From the NCBI RefSeq assembly GCF_000719285.1, contig NZ_JOFS01000034.1, forward strand, positions 62,001-126,000: a DNA stretch of 64,000 bases, written 5' to 3'. The position numbers were made by a program, and so were the translations under genes. Below, piece after piece: positions 36,181 to 46,700 of the stretch (the stretch's first letter is position 1; each line of letters starts with the position of its first letter). The notes under the pieces are model-generated. The model did not search any database and had not been told where the DNA came from. It saw only the letters and a list, made by a program, of their open reading frames with translations. Source of the DNA: Streptomyces bicolor. Lineage in GTDB: Bacteria; Actinomycetota; Actinomycetes; Streptomycetales; Streptomycetaceae.

Positions 36181-37340
36181 GGACCGTCGCCGTGGTCGGC
36201 GCCTCGCTGGCCGGACTGTCGGCGGCGCGCTCACTGCGCAAGCAGGGCTACGACGGCCGTCTGGTCGTCGTCGGGGATGAGCTCCACCGCCCGTACGACA
36301 GGCCCCCGCTGTCCAAGGAGTTCCTCGCCGGCACCCTCGGCGAGGCCGAACTCGCCCTGGAGAGCGACGACGAGGACCTCGGGGCGGAATGGCTGCTCGG
36401 CGTCCGCGCCACCGGACTCGACCACCCCCGGCGTGTCGTCCGGCTCGGCGACGGACGGGAGGTGCAGGCCGATGGAGTCGTCATCGCGACCGGCGCTGCG
36501 GCACGCACCCTCCCCGGCTCCGAGGGTCTGGCCGGAGTGCACACCCTGCGCACCCTGGACGACGCCCGCGCCCTGCGGGACGAACTGGCCCGCGGCGGAC
36601 GGCTGGTGGTGATCGGCGGAGGCTTCATCGGAGCCGAGGTCGCCTCCACCGCGTACGCCCTCGGGCTCGACGTGACCGTCGTCGAAGCGGCCCCGACGCC
36701 GCTCGCCGGACCGCTCGGCGAGACCATGGGTGCCATCGTCTCCGCCCTCCACGCCGACCACGGCGTACGGCTGGAGTGCGGCGTGGGCGTCAAGGGGCTG
36801 AGCGGGGAGACGCGCGTCGACGCCGTCCTGCTGGAGGACGGTCGCAGCATCGCCGCCGACATCGTCGTCGTCGGTGTGGGGGCACGCCCCAACGTCGAGT
36901 GGCTGGAAGGTTCCGGCATCGCACTGGACAACGGCGTCAAGTGCGGCGCCGACGGCCGCACCAGCCTGGCGGGCGTGGTCGCCGTCGGTGACTGCGCCAA
37001 CTGGTACGACCCGCGCGCGGGTTTCCATCGCCGCGTGGAGCACTGGACCGGTGCTCGCGAGCGCCCCGACGCCGCGGTCGCCACGCTGCTGGCGGGCGGT
37101 GCGGTGGAACCGGGTGCGCCCCGGCCGCCGTACTTCTGGTCCGACCAGTACGGCGTGAAGATCCAGTTCGCCGGTCACGCGGCCGGCGCGGACAGCGTGA
37201 CCATCGAGGCCGGCGCCGCGGACGACCGCGATGTCCTGGCCGTCTACCGGCGGGCCGGGGATCCGGTCGCCGTGCTCGGGATGAACCAGCCGCGGCTGTT
37301 CATGCGCTGGCGCAAGCAACTCGCCGCCGGCGCATCCTGA
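36177..37340 (+). CDS. FAD-dependent ferredoxin reductase, copy 1
   Basis: A 387-residue pyridine-nucleotide:ferredoxin reductase of the BphA4/rubredoxin-reductase type. FAD-binding VVGASLAGLSAARSLR is at the N-terminus, the NAD(P)-binding VVIGGGFIGAEVASTA near residue 143, and the FAD motif AVGDCANW near residue 265. The C-terminal reductase domain is …YFWSDQYGVKIQFAGHA. It supplies electrons to the Rieske ferredoxin whose stop it overlaps. The GTG start lies inside the ferredoxin stop region. Confidence 0.9.
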   Translation: MRTVAVVGASLAGLSAARSLRKQGYDGRLVVVGDELHRPYDRPPLSKEFLAGTLGEAELALESDDEDLGAEWLLGVRATGLDHPRRVVRLGDGREVQADGVVIATGAAARTLPGSEGLAGVHTLRTLDDARALRDELARGGRLVVIGGGFIGAEVASTAYALGLDVTVVEAAPTPLAGPLGETMGAIVSALHADHGVRLECGVGVKGLSGETRVDAVLLEDGRSIAADIVVVGVGARPNVEWLEGSGIALDNGVKCGADGRTSLAGVVAVGDCANWYDPRAGFHRRVEHWTGARERPDAAVATLLAGGAVEPGAPRPPYFWSDQYGVKIQFAGHAAGADSVTIEAGAADDRDVLAVYRRAGDPVAVLGMNQPRLFMRWRKQLAAGAS

Positions 37341-37373
37341 CAGCGCCTGCCTCCCGGCGTCGCTGCCCGCATC

Positions 37374-37441
37374 TTGACACCGCCCCAGCGGCATCCCATG
37401 CTGCGGTTGCACATCGCACGCAGCGTTGCTCCATACACAAC
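37374..37441 (+). promoter_or_regulatory. Betaine-regulon promoter with paired dyads (Rieske oxygenase 1)
   Basis: TTGACA at 37374, 17 bp, CATGCT. Dyads GTTGCACATCGCACGCA (37406-37422) and GTTGCTCCATACACAAC (37425-37441), two bases apart. Confidence 0.7.
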
Positions 37442-37508
37442 GCCGTCCGGAGTCGCTCTTCCCGGCGCGTGACCGACCCCTCCACGACGTTCTCCCGAGG
37501 AGTGCACC

Positions 37509-38639
37509 GTGACCTCGACCAGCCTGCCGGACAGCCTGATCGCCACTCTCCCCGGCTCCTCCTACACGGATCCGGGGATCTTCGCCCAGGAGCAGGAGCG
37601 CATATTCGAGACCATGTGGTTCTGCGTGGCGCGCGCCTCCGAGCTGGCGAAGCCCGGTGCCTTCCGCACCGTCGACGTGGGCCGCGAGAGCATCCTCGTC
37701 ACCCGGGCGCGGGACAACTCCATCCGCGCGTACTTCAATGTGTGCCGGCACCGGGGCGCGAAGCTCTGCACGGAGCAGACCGGCGAGGTGAAGCGGGCCT
37801 TCCAGTGCCCGTACCACGCCTGGACGTACGACCTGAACGGCAAGCTCGTCGCGGCGCCCAACCTCACCAAGATGCCCGACGTGGGCCGTACCGAGTACGG
37901 CCTGGTGAGCGTGGCCGTGCGTGAATGGCTCGGCTATGTGTGGGTGTGCCTCGCGGAGAACCCGCCCTCGTTCGAGGAGGACGTCGTCGGTGAGATCGTC
38001 GCCCGCCTGGGGGACGTCGAGTCGCTCGAGCGCTACGGCATCGAGAGCCTCTCCGTCGGCAAGCGCATCACGTACGACGTGAAGTCCAACTGGAAGCTCA
38101 TCATCGAGAACTTCATGGAGTGCTACCACTGCGCGACGATCCACCCCGAACTCACCGAAGTACTTCCGGAGTTCGCGGACGGTTACGCCGCCCAGTACTA
38201 CGTGGGTCACGGCGCGGAGTTCGGCGAGGACGTCCAGGGTTTCACCGTCGACGGTTCCGAAGGCCTGGACCGCATCCCCGGGGTCGCCGAGGACCAGGAC
38301 CGCCGGTACTACGCGATCACCGTCAGGCCCCAGGTGTTCATCAATCTCGTGCCCGACCATGTGATCTTCCACCGGATGTACCCGGTGTCCGTGGACCGCA
38401 CGATCGTCGAGTGCGACTGGCTGTATCTGCCGCACGTCGTCGAGAGCGGCAAGGATGTCAGCCGGTCCGTGGAACTCTTCCACCGCGTCAACCAGCAGGA
38501 CTTCGACGCCTGCGAGCGCACGCAGCCCGGAATGAGCTCCCGGATGTACGCCAAGGGCGGCGTGCTGGTGCCCAGCGAGCACCACATCGGCGCGTTCCAC
38601 GACTGGGTGAACGAGCGCCTGGGCACCCCTCAGGGGTGA
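37509..38639 (+). CDS. gbcA: Rieske non-heme iron oxygenase, putative glycine betaine demethylase, copy 1
   Basis: A 376-residue oxygenase alpha subunit. The Rieske domain has CRHRGAKLC…CPYHAWTY (about residues 80-105). The catalytic mononuclear iron domain shows NFMECYHCATIHPEL with the two His ligands and bridging region, and the late Asp lies in NQQDFDACERTQ. It groups by eye with GbcA/stachydrine-demethylase-type enzymes, which oxidise an N-methyl group and release formaldehyde. Neighbouring dimethylglycine and sarcosine oxidases make glycine betaine the best substrate; proline betaine or carnitine remain possible. A paralogue is at 61854. Confidence 0.8.
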   Translation: MTSTSLPDSLIATLPGSSYTDPGIFAQEQERIFETMWFCVARASELAKPGAFRTVDVGRESILVTRARDNSIRAYFNVCRHRGAKLCTEQTGEVKRAFQCPYHAWTYDLNGKLVAAPNLTKMPDVGRTEYGLVSVAVREWLGYVWVCLAENPPSFEEDVVGEIVARLGDVESLERYGIESLSVGKRITYDVKSNWKLIIENFMECYHCATIHPELTEVLPEFADGYAAQYYVGHGAEFGEDVQGFTVDGSEGLDRIPGVAEDQDRRYYAITVRPQVFINLVPDHVIFHRMYPVSVDRTIVECDWLYLPHVVESGKDVSRSVELFHRVNQQDFDACERTQPGMSSRMYAKGGVLVPSEHHIGAFHDWVNERLGTPQG

Positions 38640-38640
38640 C

Positions 38641-39438
38641 TCAGCCCAGGTATCCCATCCGGTGGCTGATCTCCTGGGCGCCCTTGAGCAGCACCGGGGA
38701 CAGCTCGTGCAGGCGCTCCTCGGTCAACCGGTACCCGGGTCCGGAGGCGCTGAGCGCGGCGATGACCTCGCCATCCCGGTTGCGGACCGGGGCGGCCATC
38801 GCGTGCAGGCCGACCTCGAGCTCCTCCAGGGTGAAGGCGTAGCCCCGCTCGCGGGCCTCGGCGAGGTTCTTCTCGAGCTTCGTCTTCGCGGTGATGGTGC
38901 GCGGGGTGACCTTCTTCATACCGGCGGCGGCCAGCAGCGCGGCGCGCTCCTTGGCGGGCATGTGCGCCAGCAGGATCTTGCCGCTGGAGGTGGCGTGCAG
39001 GGGGGTCAGCTGGCCGACCCAGTTGTGCGCGGTGATGGCCCCCGGGCCGCGCACCTGGTACAGGTTGATCGCGTAGTGCTCCTGCATCACGGCGATGTTG
39101 ACGGTCTCGCCGATCTCCTCGGCGAGACGCTCGCAGACCGGACGGCCCTGCTGAGTGATGTCGATACGGCCGGTGACCGCGCCGGCCAGGCGAACGATGC
39201 CGAAGCCGAGCCGGTACTTGCCGCGCTCGCCCGCCTGCTCGACCAGACCGCGCGCCTCCAGGGCTCCGAGCAGACGGAAGGCGGTGGACTTGTGCACCTC
39301 GATCTCGCCCGCCACCTCGCTGACGCCCGCCTCGCCACGCTGCGCGAGGATCTCCAGGACGCTGATGGCTCGGTCGACCGACTGCACGCCGCCGGTTTGC
39401 GAGTTTGACGTTTCCGTGTCAGGGCTGTAGTTGCTCAC
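38641..39438 (-). CDS. IclR-family regulator, copy 1
   Basis: A 265-residue regulator with N-terminal winged helix ([49 protein letters not shown]) and C-terminal IclR effector domain (…YALNLYQVRGPG…, …[14 protein letters not shown]). Its stop is one base from that of the converging Rieske oxygenase gene. Its GTG start codon lies inside a 17-bp dyad of the betaine-regulon type, suggesting autorepression. It is the obvious candidate to bind the dyads across the island. The paralogue at 59429 is very similar. Confidence 0.9.
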   Translation of the reverse strand: MSNYSPDTETSNSQTGGVQSVDRAISVLEILAQRGEAGVSEVAGEIEVHKSTAFRLLGALEARGLVEQAGERGKYRLGFGIVRLAGAVTGRIDITQQGRPVCERLAEEIGETVNIAVMQEHYAINLYQVRGPGAITAHNWVGQLTPLHATSSGKILLAHMPAKERAALLAAAGMKKVTPRTITAKTKLEKNLAEARERGYAFTLEELEVGLHAMAAPVRNRDGEVIAALSASGPGYRLTEERLHELSPVLLKGAQEISHRMGYLG

Positions 39439-39540
39439 AGTGAAACTATACGCGTAGTAAACAACGTAACGGCAAGCAACCGCAGCGTAATAAAGCCGTT
39501 AGAGGTTGCGTGGTTCGCAACCTGGTGCGTATCGCGATAC
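39430..39540. promoter_or_regulatory. Dyad cluster between iclR copy 1 and betA
   Basis: Reading the minus strand: GTTTCACTGTGAGCAAC (39430-39446, over the iclR start), GTTTACTACGCGTATAG (39446-39462) and GTTGCTTGCCGTTACGT (39464-39480). Reading plus: GTTGCGTGGTTCGCAAC (39505-39521) and GGTGCGTATCGCGATAC (39524-39540), two bases apart. No CTTGAC box is seen for betA, unlike the other promoters. Confidence 0.65.
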
Positions 39541-39589
39541 CAGCGCTAGCATGCCTCGCACATCTACGGCGCGAGCGAGACGAGGCACC

Positions 39590-41260
39590 ATGGCTCCTGT
39601 GCAGTACGACTTCGTCATCGTCGGCGGCGGATCGGCCGGCAGCGCACTGGCGAACAGACTCTCCGCCGACCCGGCCAACCGGGTCCTGGTCCTGGAGGCG
39701 GGCCGCTCGGACTATCCGTGGGACGTCTTCATCCACATGCCCGCGGCGCTGACCTACCCCATCGGCAGCCGGTTCTACGACTGGAAGTACGAGTCCGAGC
39801 CCGAGCCCCACATGGGCGGCCGGCGCGTCTACCACGCGCGCGGCAAGGTACTGGGCGGCTCCAGCAGCATCAACGGCATGATCTTCCAGCGCGGCAACCC
39901 CATGGACTACGAACGCTGGGCGGCCGACCCGGGCATGGAGACCTGGGACTACGCACACTGTCTGCCGTACTTCCGGCGCATGGAGAACTGTCTGGCGGCC
40001 GACCCGGACGACGAGTTCCGCGGCCACGACGGCCCTCTCGTCCTCGAACGCGGCCCGGCGACCAACCCCCTCTTCGACGCCTTCCTCAAGGCCACCGAGG
40101 AGGCGGGCTACGCGCCCACGGACGACGTCAACGGCTACCGGCAGGAAGGTTTCGCCAAGTTCGACCGGAATGTCCATCGTGGGCGTCGGCTGTCAGCCTC
40201 GAAGGCGTACCTCAAGCCCGCGATGAAGCGGCCGAACCTCACCGTCAAGACCCGTGCCCTCGTCACGCGCGTCCTCTTCGAAGGCAAGCGCGCCGTCGGT
40301 GTCGAGTTCCAGCGCGGCCGGGGCGCGCTCCAGCAGGTCCGCGCCAAAGAAGTCATCCTCTGCGGCGGCGCCATCAACTCCCCGCAGCTGCTCCAGCTCT
40401 CCGGCGTCGGCAACGCCGCCGAGCTGGCCGCCCTCGGCATCGAGGTCGTCCACGACCTCCCGGGCGTCGGCGAGAACATGCAGGACCACCTGGAGGTGTA
40501 CATCCAGTACGCCTGCAAGCAACCCGTCTCCATGCAGCCGTATCTGGCGAAGTGGCGGGCCCCGTTCATCGGCCTGCAGTGGCTGTTCAGGAAGGGCCCG
40601 GCCGCGACCAACCACTTCGAGGCCGGTGGCTTCGCCCGCAGCAACGAGGACGTGGACTACCCCAACCTGATGTTCCACTTCCTGCCCATCGCGGTCCGCT
40701 ACGACGGCTCCGTGCCCGCCGGCGGCCATGGCTACCAGGTGCACGTCGGGCCCATGTACTCCGACGCCATCGGCTCGGTGAAGATCAAGAGCAGGGATCC
40801 GCGCGAGCACCCGGCTCTGCGCTTCAACTACCTCTCCACCGAGCAGGACCGCCGTGAGTGGGTCGAGGCGATCCGGGTGGCGCGCAAGCTCCTCAACCAG
40901 CCCGCGCTCGCCCCCTACAACGACGGGGAGATCTCCCCCGGACCGTCGGTGGAGACCGACGAGGAGATCCTCGCGTGGGTGGCCAAGGACGGCGAGACCG
41001 CGCTGCACCCGTCCTGCACCTGCAAGATGGGCACCGACGAGATGTCCGTCGTCGACCCCGCCAGCATGCGGGTGCACGGAGTCGAGGGACTGCGCGTGGT
41101 CGACGCCTCCGTCATGCCGTACGTGACGAACGGCAACATCTACGCCCCGGTCATGATGGTCGCCGAGAAGGCCGCCGACCTGATCCTCGGCAAGGAGCCG
41201 CTCGCGCCGTCGAAGGCCGCGTACTACCGCCACCGTGACGCCCAGAAGCAGGCGGAGTAG
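39590..41260 (+). CDS. betA: Choline dehydrogenase / GMC oxidoreductase
   Basis: A 556-residue FAD enzyme of the GMC family that oxidises choline to betaine aldehyde. FAD-binding [17 protein letters not shown] is at the N-terminus, GMC signature 1 around [18 protein letters not shown], signature 2 [16 protein letters not shown], and the C-terminal active site HPSCTCKMG…[12 protein letters not shown]. Length equals E. coli BetA. ATG 39590 follows GAGACGAGG and places the GxGxxG loop at residue 11; the longer frame from 39506 would start inside an operator dyad. BetB is encoded at 44125. Confidence 0.9.
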   Translation: MAPVQYDFVIVGGGSAGSALANRLSADPANRVLVLEAGRSDYPWDVFIHMPAALTYPIGSRFYDWKYESEPEPHMGGRRVYHARGKVLGGSSSINGMIFQRGNPMDYERWAADPGMETWDYAHCLPYFRRMENCLAADPDDEFRGHDGPLVLERGPATNPLFDAFLKATEEAGYAPTDDVNGYRQEGFAKFDRNVHRGRRLSASKAYLKPAMKRPNLTVKTRALVTRVLFEGKRAVGVEFQRGRGALQQVRAKEVILCGGAINSPQLLQLSGVGNAAELAALGIEVVHDLPGVGENMQDHLEVYIQYACKQPVSMQPYLAKWRAPFIGLQWLFRKGPAATNHFEAGGFARSNEDVDYPNLMFHFLPIAVRYDGSVPAGGHGYQVHVGPMYSDAIGSVKIKSRDPREHPALRFNYLSTEQDRREWVEAIRVARKLLNQPALAPYNDGEISPGPSVETDEEILAWVAKDGETALHPSCTCKMGTDEMSVVDPASMRVHGVEGLRVVDASVMPYVTNGNIYAPVMMVAEKAADLILGKEPLAPSKAAYYRHRDAQKQAE

Positions 41261-41263
41261 GAA

Positions 41264-42100
41264 TTGGGCACCGCAGGGCTCCGGGCGCTGCTGAACAGCG
41301 TCCGCTACGAGGTACTGCCGGCGAAGGCGACCGAGGACAAGGTCCTCGCCCATGTCCCGCGCGGCGTCGTCGTCACCGTGACGGCGTCGCCGGTCAAGGG
41401 CCTGGAACCGACCCTCGACCTCGTCGGCCGGCTGGCGGCGCACGGCTACCGGGTCGTCCCGCATGTGCCGGCGCGGCTGCTGCGGGACGACGCGCACCTG
41501 AAGGAGGTGGTCGACCGGCTGCGCGAGGCGGGCGTGGAGGACGTCTTCGTCCCGGCCGGCGACGCCGACCCGCCCGCCGGGGTCTACGACGGGGCACTGC
41601 CGGTCCTGCGCAGGCTGACCGAGTTGGGCAGCCCCTTCGCCCGCGTCGGCGTCACCGGCTACCCCGAGAGCCATCCGCTCATCCACGACGACGTCACCAT
41701 CCAGGCGATGTGGGACAAGCGCGAGCACGCCACGTACATCGTGAGCAACCTGTGCTTCGACCCGCGCGTGCTGGGGGACTGGATTGCCCGTATACGACGC
41801 CGGGACGTCACGCTGCCTTTGCACGTGGGTGTCGCCGGGCCCGTGCAACGGGCGAAGCTGCTCGCCATGGCGACGAAGATCGGCGTGGGGGAGTCGACCC
41901 GCTTCCTGACGAAGCACGCCTCGTGGTTCGTGCGTTTCGCGGCGCCCGGCGGGTATGCCCCCGAGCGGCTGCTGACCCGCACGGCGGAGGCCCTCACGGC
42001 ACCCTCGGCGGGAGTGGCAGGCCTGCACCTGTTCACGTTCAACCAGATCGCCGAGACGGAGCGGTGGCGCCGCGCGCTGCTGGACCGGTTGGGCGGCTGA
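41264..42100 (+). CDS. Methylenetetrahydrofolate reductase-like protein
   Basis: A 278-residue TIM-barrel protein of the MTHFR family (VVTVTASPVKGLEPTLDLVGRLAAHGYRVVPHVPAR; VGVTGYPESHPL; VSNLCFDPR). MTHFR reduces 5,10-methylene-THF to 5-methyl-THF with FAD. Here it follows betA by three bases with a TTG start, so it is co-transcribed. Placing it beside folate-linked demethylating oxidases suggests that it handles the methylene-THF they form, either to methyl-THF for methionine synthesis or, as has been argued for related proteins, in a non-canonical way. Confidence 0.7.
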   Translation: MGTAGLRALLNSVRYEVLPAKATEDKVLAHVPRGVVVTVTASPVKGLEPTLDLVGRLAAHGYRVVPHVPARLLRDDAHLKEVVDRLREAGVEDVFVPAGDADPPAGVYDGALPVLRRLTELGSPFARVGVTGYPESHPLIHDDVTIQAMWDKREHATYIVSNLCFDPRVLGDWIARIRRRDVTLPLHVGVAGPVQRAKLLAMATKIGVGESTRFLTKHASWFVRFAAPGGYAPERLLTRTAEALTAPSAGVAGLHLFTFNQIAETERWRRALLDRLGG

Positions 42101-42112
42101 CCCGGGAGAAGG

Positions 42113-42955
42113 ATGGCAACGGACATCGCATGGAAGCTGACCCGAACCTTCAACAGCTCGTGGGGTGACGTCCGTTGGGACCGGCTGGGGCAGCCCGGTC
42201 GGCCGCCGGTCGTCCTGCTGCACGGCACGCCCTTCTCGTCGTACGTCTGGCGTGCCGTCGCCCGCTCGCTCACCCGCCACCACCAGGTGTTCGTCTGGGA
42301 CATGCCCGGCTACGGAACCTCCGAGAAGGCCACCGGACAGGATGTATCACTGGCAGCGCAGGGCCGCGCCTTCACCGAACTCCTGAGCCATTGGGGCCTT
42401 GCGGAACCGCTCGTGGTCGCCCACGACTTCGGCGGCGCCGTCGCCCTGCGGGCGCACCTGCTGCACGGCGCCCGTTACCGCGCCCTCGCCTTGGTGGACC
42501 CGGTCGCGCTGGCGCCGTGGGGCTCGCCGTTCTTCCGGCTGGTCCGCGAGCACGCCGACGTCTTCGAGCGGTTGCCGCCCACGCTGCACGCCGCGCTGGT
42601 GCGTGAGTACGTCACCTCCGCCAGCAGCCCCGGCCTGCACCCGGCGGTCCTCGACCGGCTCGTCGAGCCCTGGCTGGACGGCCCCGGCCAATCGGCCTTC
42701 TACCGGCAGATCGCCCAGGCCGACCAGCGCTACACCGACGAGATCCAGGGCCGGTACGGCGAGATCGGCATCCCCACGCTGGTCTGCTGGGGCGAGGACG
42801 ACACCTGGATCCCGGTGGCGAAGGGCCGCGAGCTCGCCGCTCTGATCCCCGGCGCACGCTTCGAACCGATCGCCGGCGCCGGCCACCTCGTCCAGGAGGA
42901 CGCTCCCGCGGAACTCACGGCCGCGCTCATCGCCTTCCTCCAGCAGGAGTCGTGA
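42113..42955 (+). CDS. Alpha/beta hydrolase, haloalkane dehalogenase/epoxide hydrolase-like
   Basis: A 280-residue alpha/beta hydrolase. LLHGTPFSSYVWR is the oxyanion-hole loop and VVAHDFGGAVAL the nucleophile elbow, with Asp in place of Ser as in dehalogenases and epoxide hydrolases. CWGEDDTWIPV and GAGHLVQEDAP supply the acid and the His. It is the third gene after betA, 13 bp behind the MTHFR-like gene. A role in choline or betaine use is not known; hydrolysis of a choline-containing or related quaternary compound is only a guess. Confidence 0.75.
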   Translation: MATDIAWKLTRTFNSSWGDVRWDRLGQPGRPPVVLLHGTPFSSYVWRAVARSLTRHHQVFVWDMPGYGTSEKATGQDVSLAAQGRAFTELLSHWGLAEPLVVAHDFGGAVALRAHLLHGARYRALALVDPVALAPWGSPFFRLVREHADVFERLPPTLHAALVREYVTSASSPGLHPAVLDRLVEPWLDGPGQSAFYRQIAQADQRYTDEIQGRYGEIGIPTLVCWGEDDTWIPVAKGRELAALIPGARFEPIAGAGHLVQEDAPAELTAALIAFLQQES

Positions 42956-42991
42956 TCGGGGCACGATGCCCCTCTGGTCGTATACGAACAA

Positions 42992-43018
42992 GGGCGGGAC
43001 CGGAACCCGGTCCCGCCC
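42992..43018. terminator. Bidirectional terminator between converging operons
   Basis: Perfect 12-bp stem GGGCGGGACCGG / CCGGTCCCGCCC with loop AAC, between the stops of the hydrolase and purU genes. Confidence 0.8.
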
Positions 43019-43033
43019 CCTGGCGCGTGTGGT

Positions 43034-43906
43034 TCAGCGGAAGACGACCGTGCGGTTGCCGTCCACCATCACGCGGCTCTCGCTGTGCCACTTCACCGCG
43101 TGCGCGAGCACCTGCGCCTCCACGTCCCGCCCGACCGTCACCAGCTCGCCCGGGTCGAGCGAGTGGTCCACCCGGACCACGTCCTGCTCGATGATCTGGC
43201 CCTCGTCCAGGTCCGACGTCACATAGTGCGCCGTCGCGCCGACGAGCTTGACTCCGCGCTGGTAGGCCTGGTCGTAGGGGCGCGCGCCCTTGAAGCTGGG
43301 GAGGAAGGAGTGGTGGATGTTGATGGCGCGGCCCTCCAACTGCTTGCACAGGTCGTCGGAGAGGATCTGCATGTAGCGGGCCAGGACCACCAGGTCGATG
43401 TCCAGGTCGCGTACCAGCTCCAGCAGGCGCGCCTCGGCCTCGGGCTTGGTGTCCTTGGTCACCGGGATGTGGTGGAAGGGGACGCCGTAGGTCTCCGCGA
43501 GCCCCTCGAAGTCCCGGTGGTTGGAGACGATCGCGGGGATCTCGATGTTGAGGGCGCCGGTGCGCCGGCGGAAGAGCAGGTCGTTCAGGCAGTGGCCGAA
43601 CTTGGAGACCATGATCAGCGTCCGGGTCGGCGTGGCCGCTTCCGTCAGGGTCCAGGAGATGCCGTAGGCCTGGGCCACGGGACCGAACCGGTAACGCAGA
43701 CCTTCCAGCTCGACGTTCGGATCGGAAACGTCGAAGTGGACCCGCATGAAGAAGCGGCCCTGAAGTCGGTCGTCGAACTGCTGGCTTTCCAGGATGTTTC
43801 CGGAGTTCCTGACGAGAAAGCCGCTCACGGCGTGAACCAGTCCCGCGCTGTCGGGACAGGAGAGGGTCAGGACGTACTCACGGCCAGGGCGGGGTCGGGG
43901 GGACAT
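43034..43906 (-). CDS. purU: Formyltetrahydrofolate deformylase
   Basis: A 290-residue PurU that hydrolyses 10-formyl-THF to formate and THF. An N-terminal ACT domain (YVLTLSCPDSAGLVHAVSGFL) is joined to the formyltransferase-like catalytic domain with NIHHSFLPSFKGARPYDQA and TSDLDEGQIIEQD, which carry the Asn, His and Asp triad. It recycles THF after FolD has oxidised methylene-THF from the dimethylglycine and sarcosine oxidases. The promoter shows the full betaine-regulon design. ATG 43906 (MSPRPRPGRE) is chosen over an upstream codon lying within the operator-proximal leader. Confidence 0.9.
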   Translation of the reverse strand: MSPRPRPGREYVLTLSCPDSAGLVHAVSGFLVRNSGNILESQQFDDRLQGRFFMRVHFDVSDPNVELEGLRYRFGPVAQAYGISWTLTEAATPTRTLIMVSKFGHCLNDLLFRRRTGALNIEIPAIVSNHRDFEGLAETYGVPFHHIPVTKDTKPEAEARLLELVRDLDIDLVVLARYMQILSDDLCKQLEGRAINIHHSFLPSFKGARPYDQAYQRGVKLVGATAHYVTSDLDEGQIIEQDVVRVDHSLDPGELVTVGRDVEAQVLAHAVKWHSESRVMVDGNRTVVFR

Positions 43907-43920
43907 GGGCGGCCTCCGTC

Positions 43921-43985
43921 GGTGCGTATTGCACAACAAGGTGAGCGATACGCAACATGGTCTGCTCGGCGCCGCTTGCGGTCAA
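43921..43985 (-). promoter_or_regulatory. Betaine-regulon promoter with paired dyads (purU)
   Basis: On the minus strand: TTGACC (43985-43980), 17 bp, GACCAT, then dyads GTTGCGTATCGCTCACC (43956-43940) and GTTGTGCAATACGCACC (43937-43921), two bases apart. Confidence 0.75.
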
Positions 43986-44034
43986 GGGTGGATGGGTAAA
44001 GGGGTGCATGGTGAAATCGTCATCCGCCAACCTC

Positions 44035-44099
44035 TTGACGCCGGTCTGTCCATTCGACACTGTGTTCCACCACAAGCAATCGGGTGCACGATGCGCAAC
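44035..44099 (+). promoter_or_regulatory. Betaine-regulon promoter with paired dyads (betB operon)
   Basis: TTGACG at 44035, 17 bp, CACTGT. Dyads GTTCCACCACAAGCAAT (44064-44080) and GGTGCACGATGCGCAAC (44083-44099), two bases apart. Confidence 0.7.
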
Positions 44100-44124
44100 G
44101 AATTTCCCTTGAAAGGCTCGTCGC

Positions 44125-46699
<2,575 letters not shown>

Positions 46700-46700
<1 letters not shown>

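Noticed and set aside
36231..38600. 789-residue minus-strand frame across the reductase and Rieske genes
   Set aside because: No motif or ribosome site, shadow composition; both genes on the plus strand are certain.
39475..39503. CTTGAC-type promoter for betA like those of the other betaine genes
   Set aside because: At the expected distance from the dyads only AGCAAC stands at the -35 position; the betA promoter must be of another form.
40193..42283. 696-residue minus-strand frame over betA and the two following genes
   Set aside because: Antisense shadow of three well-supported genes.
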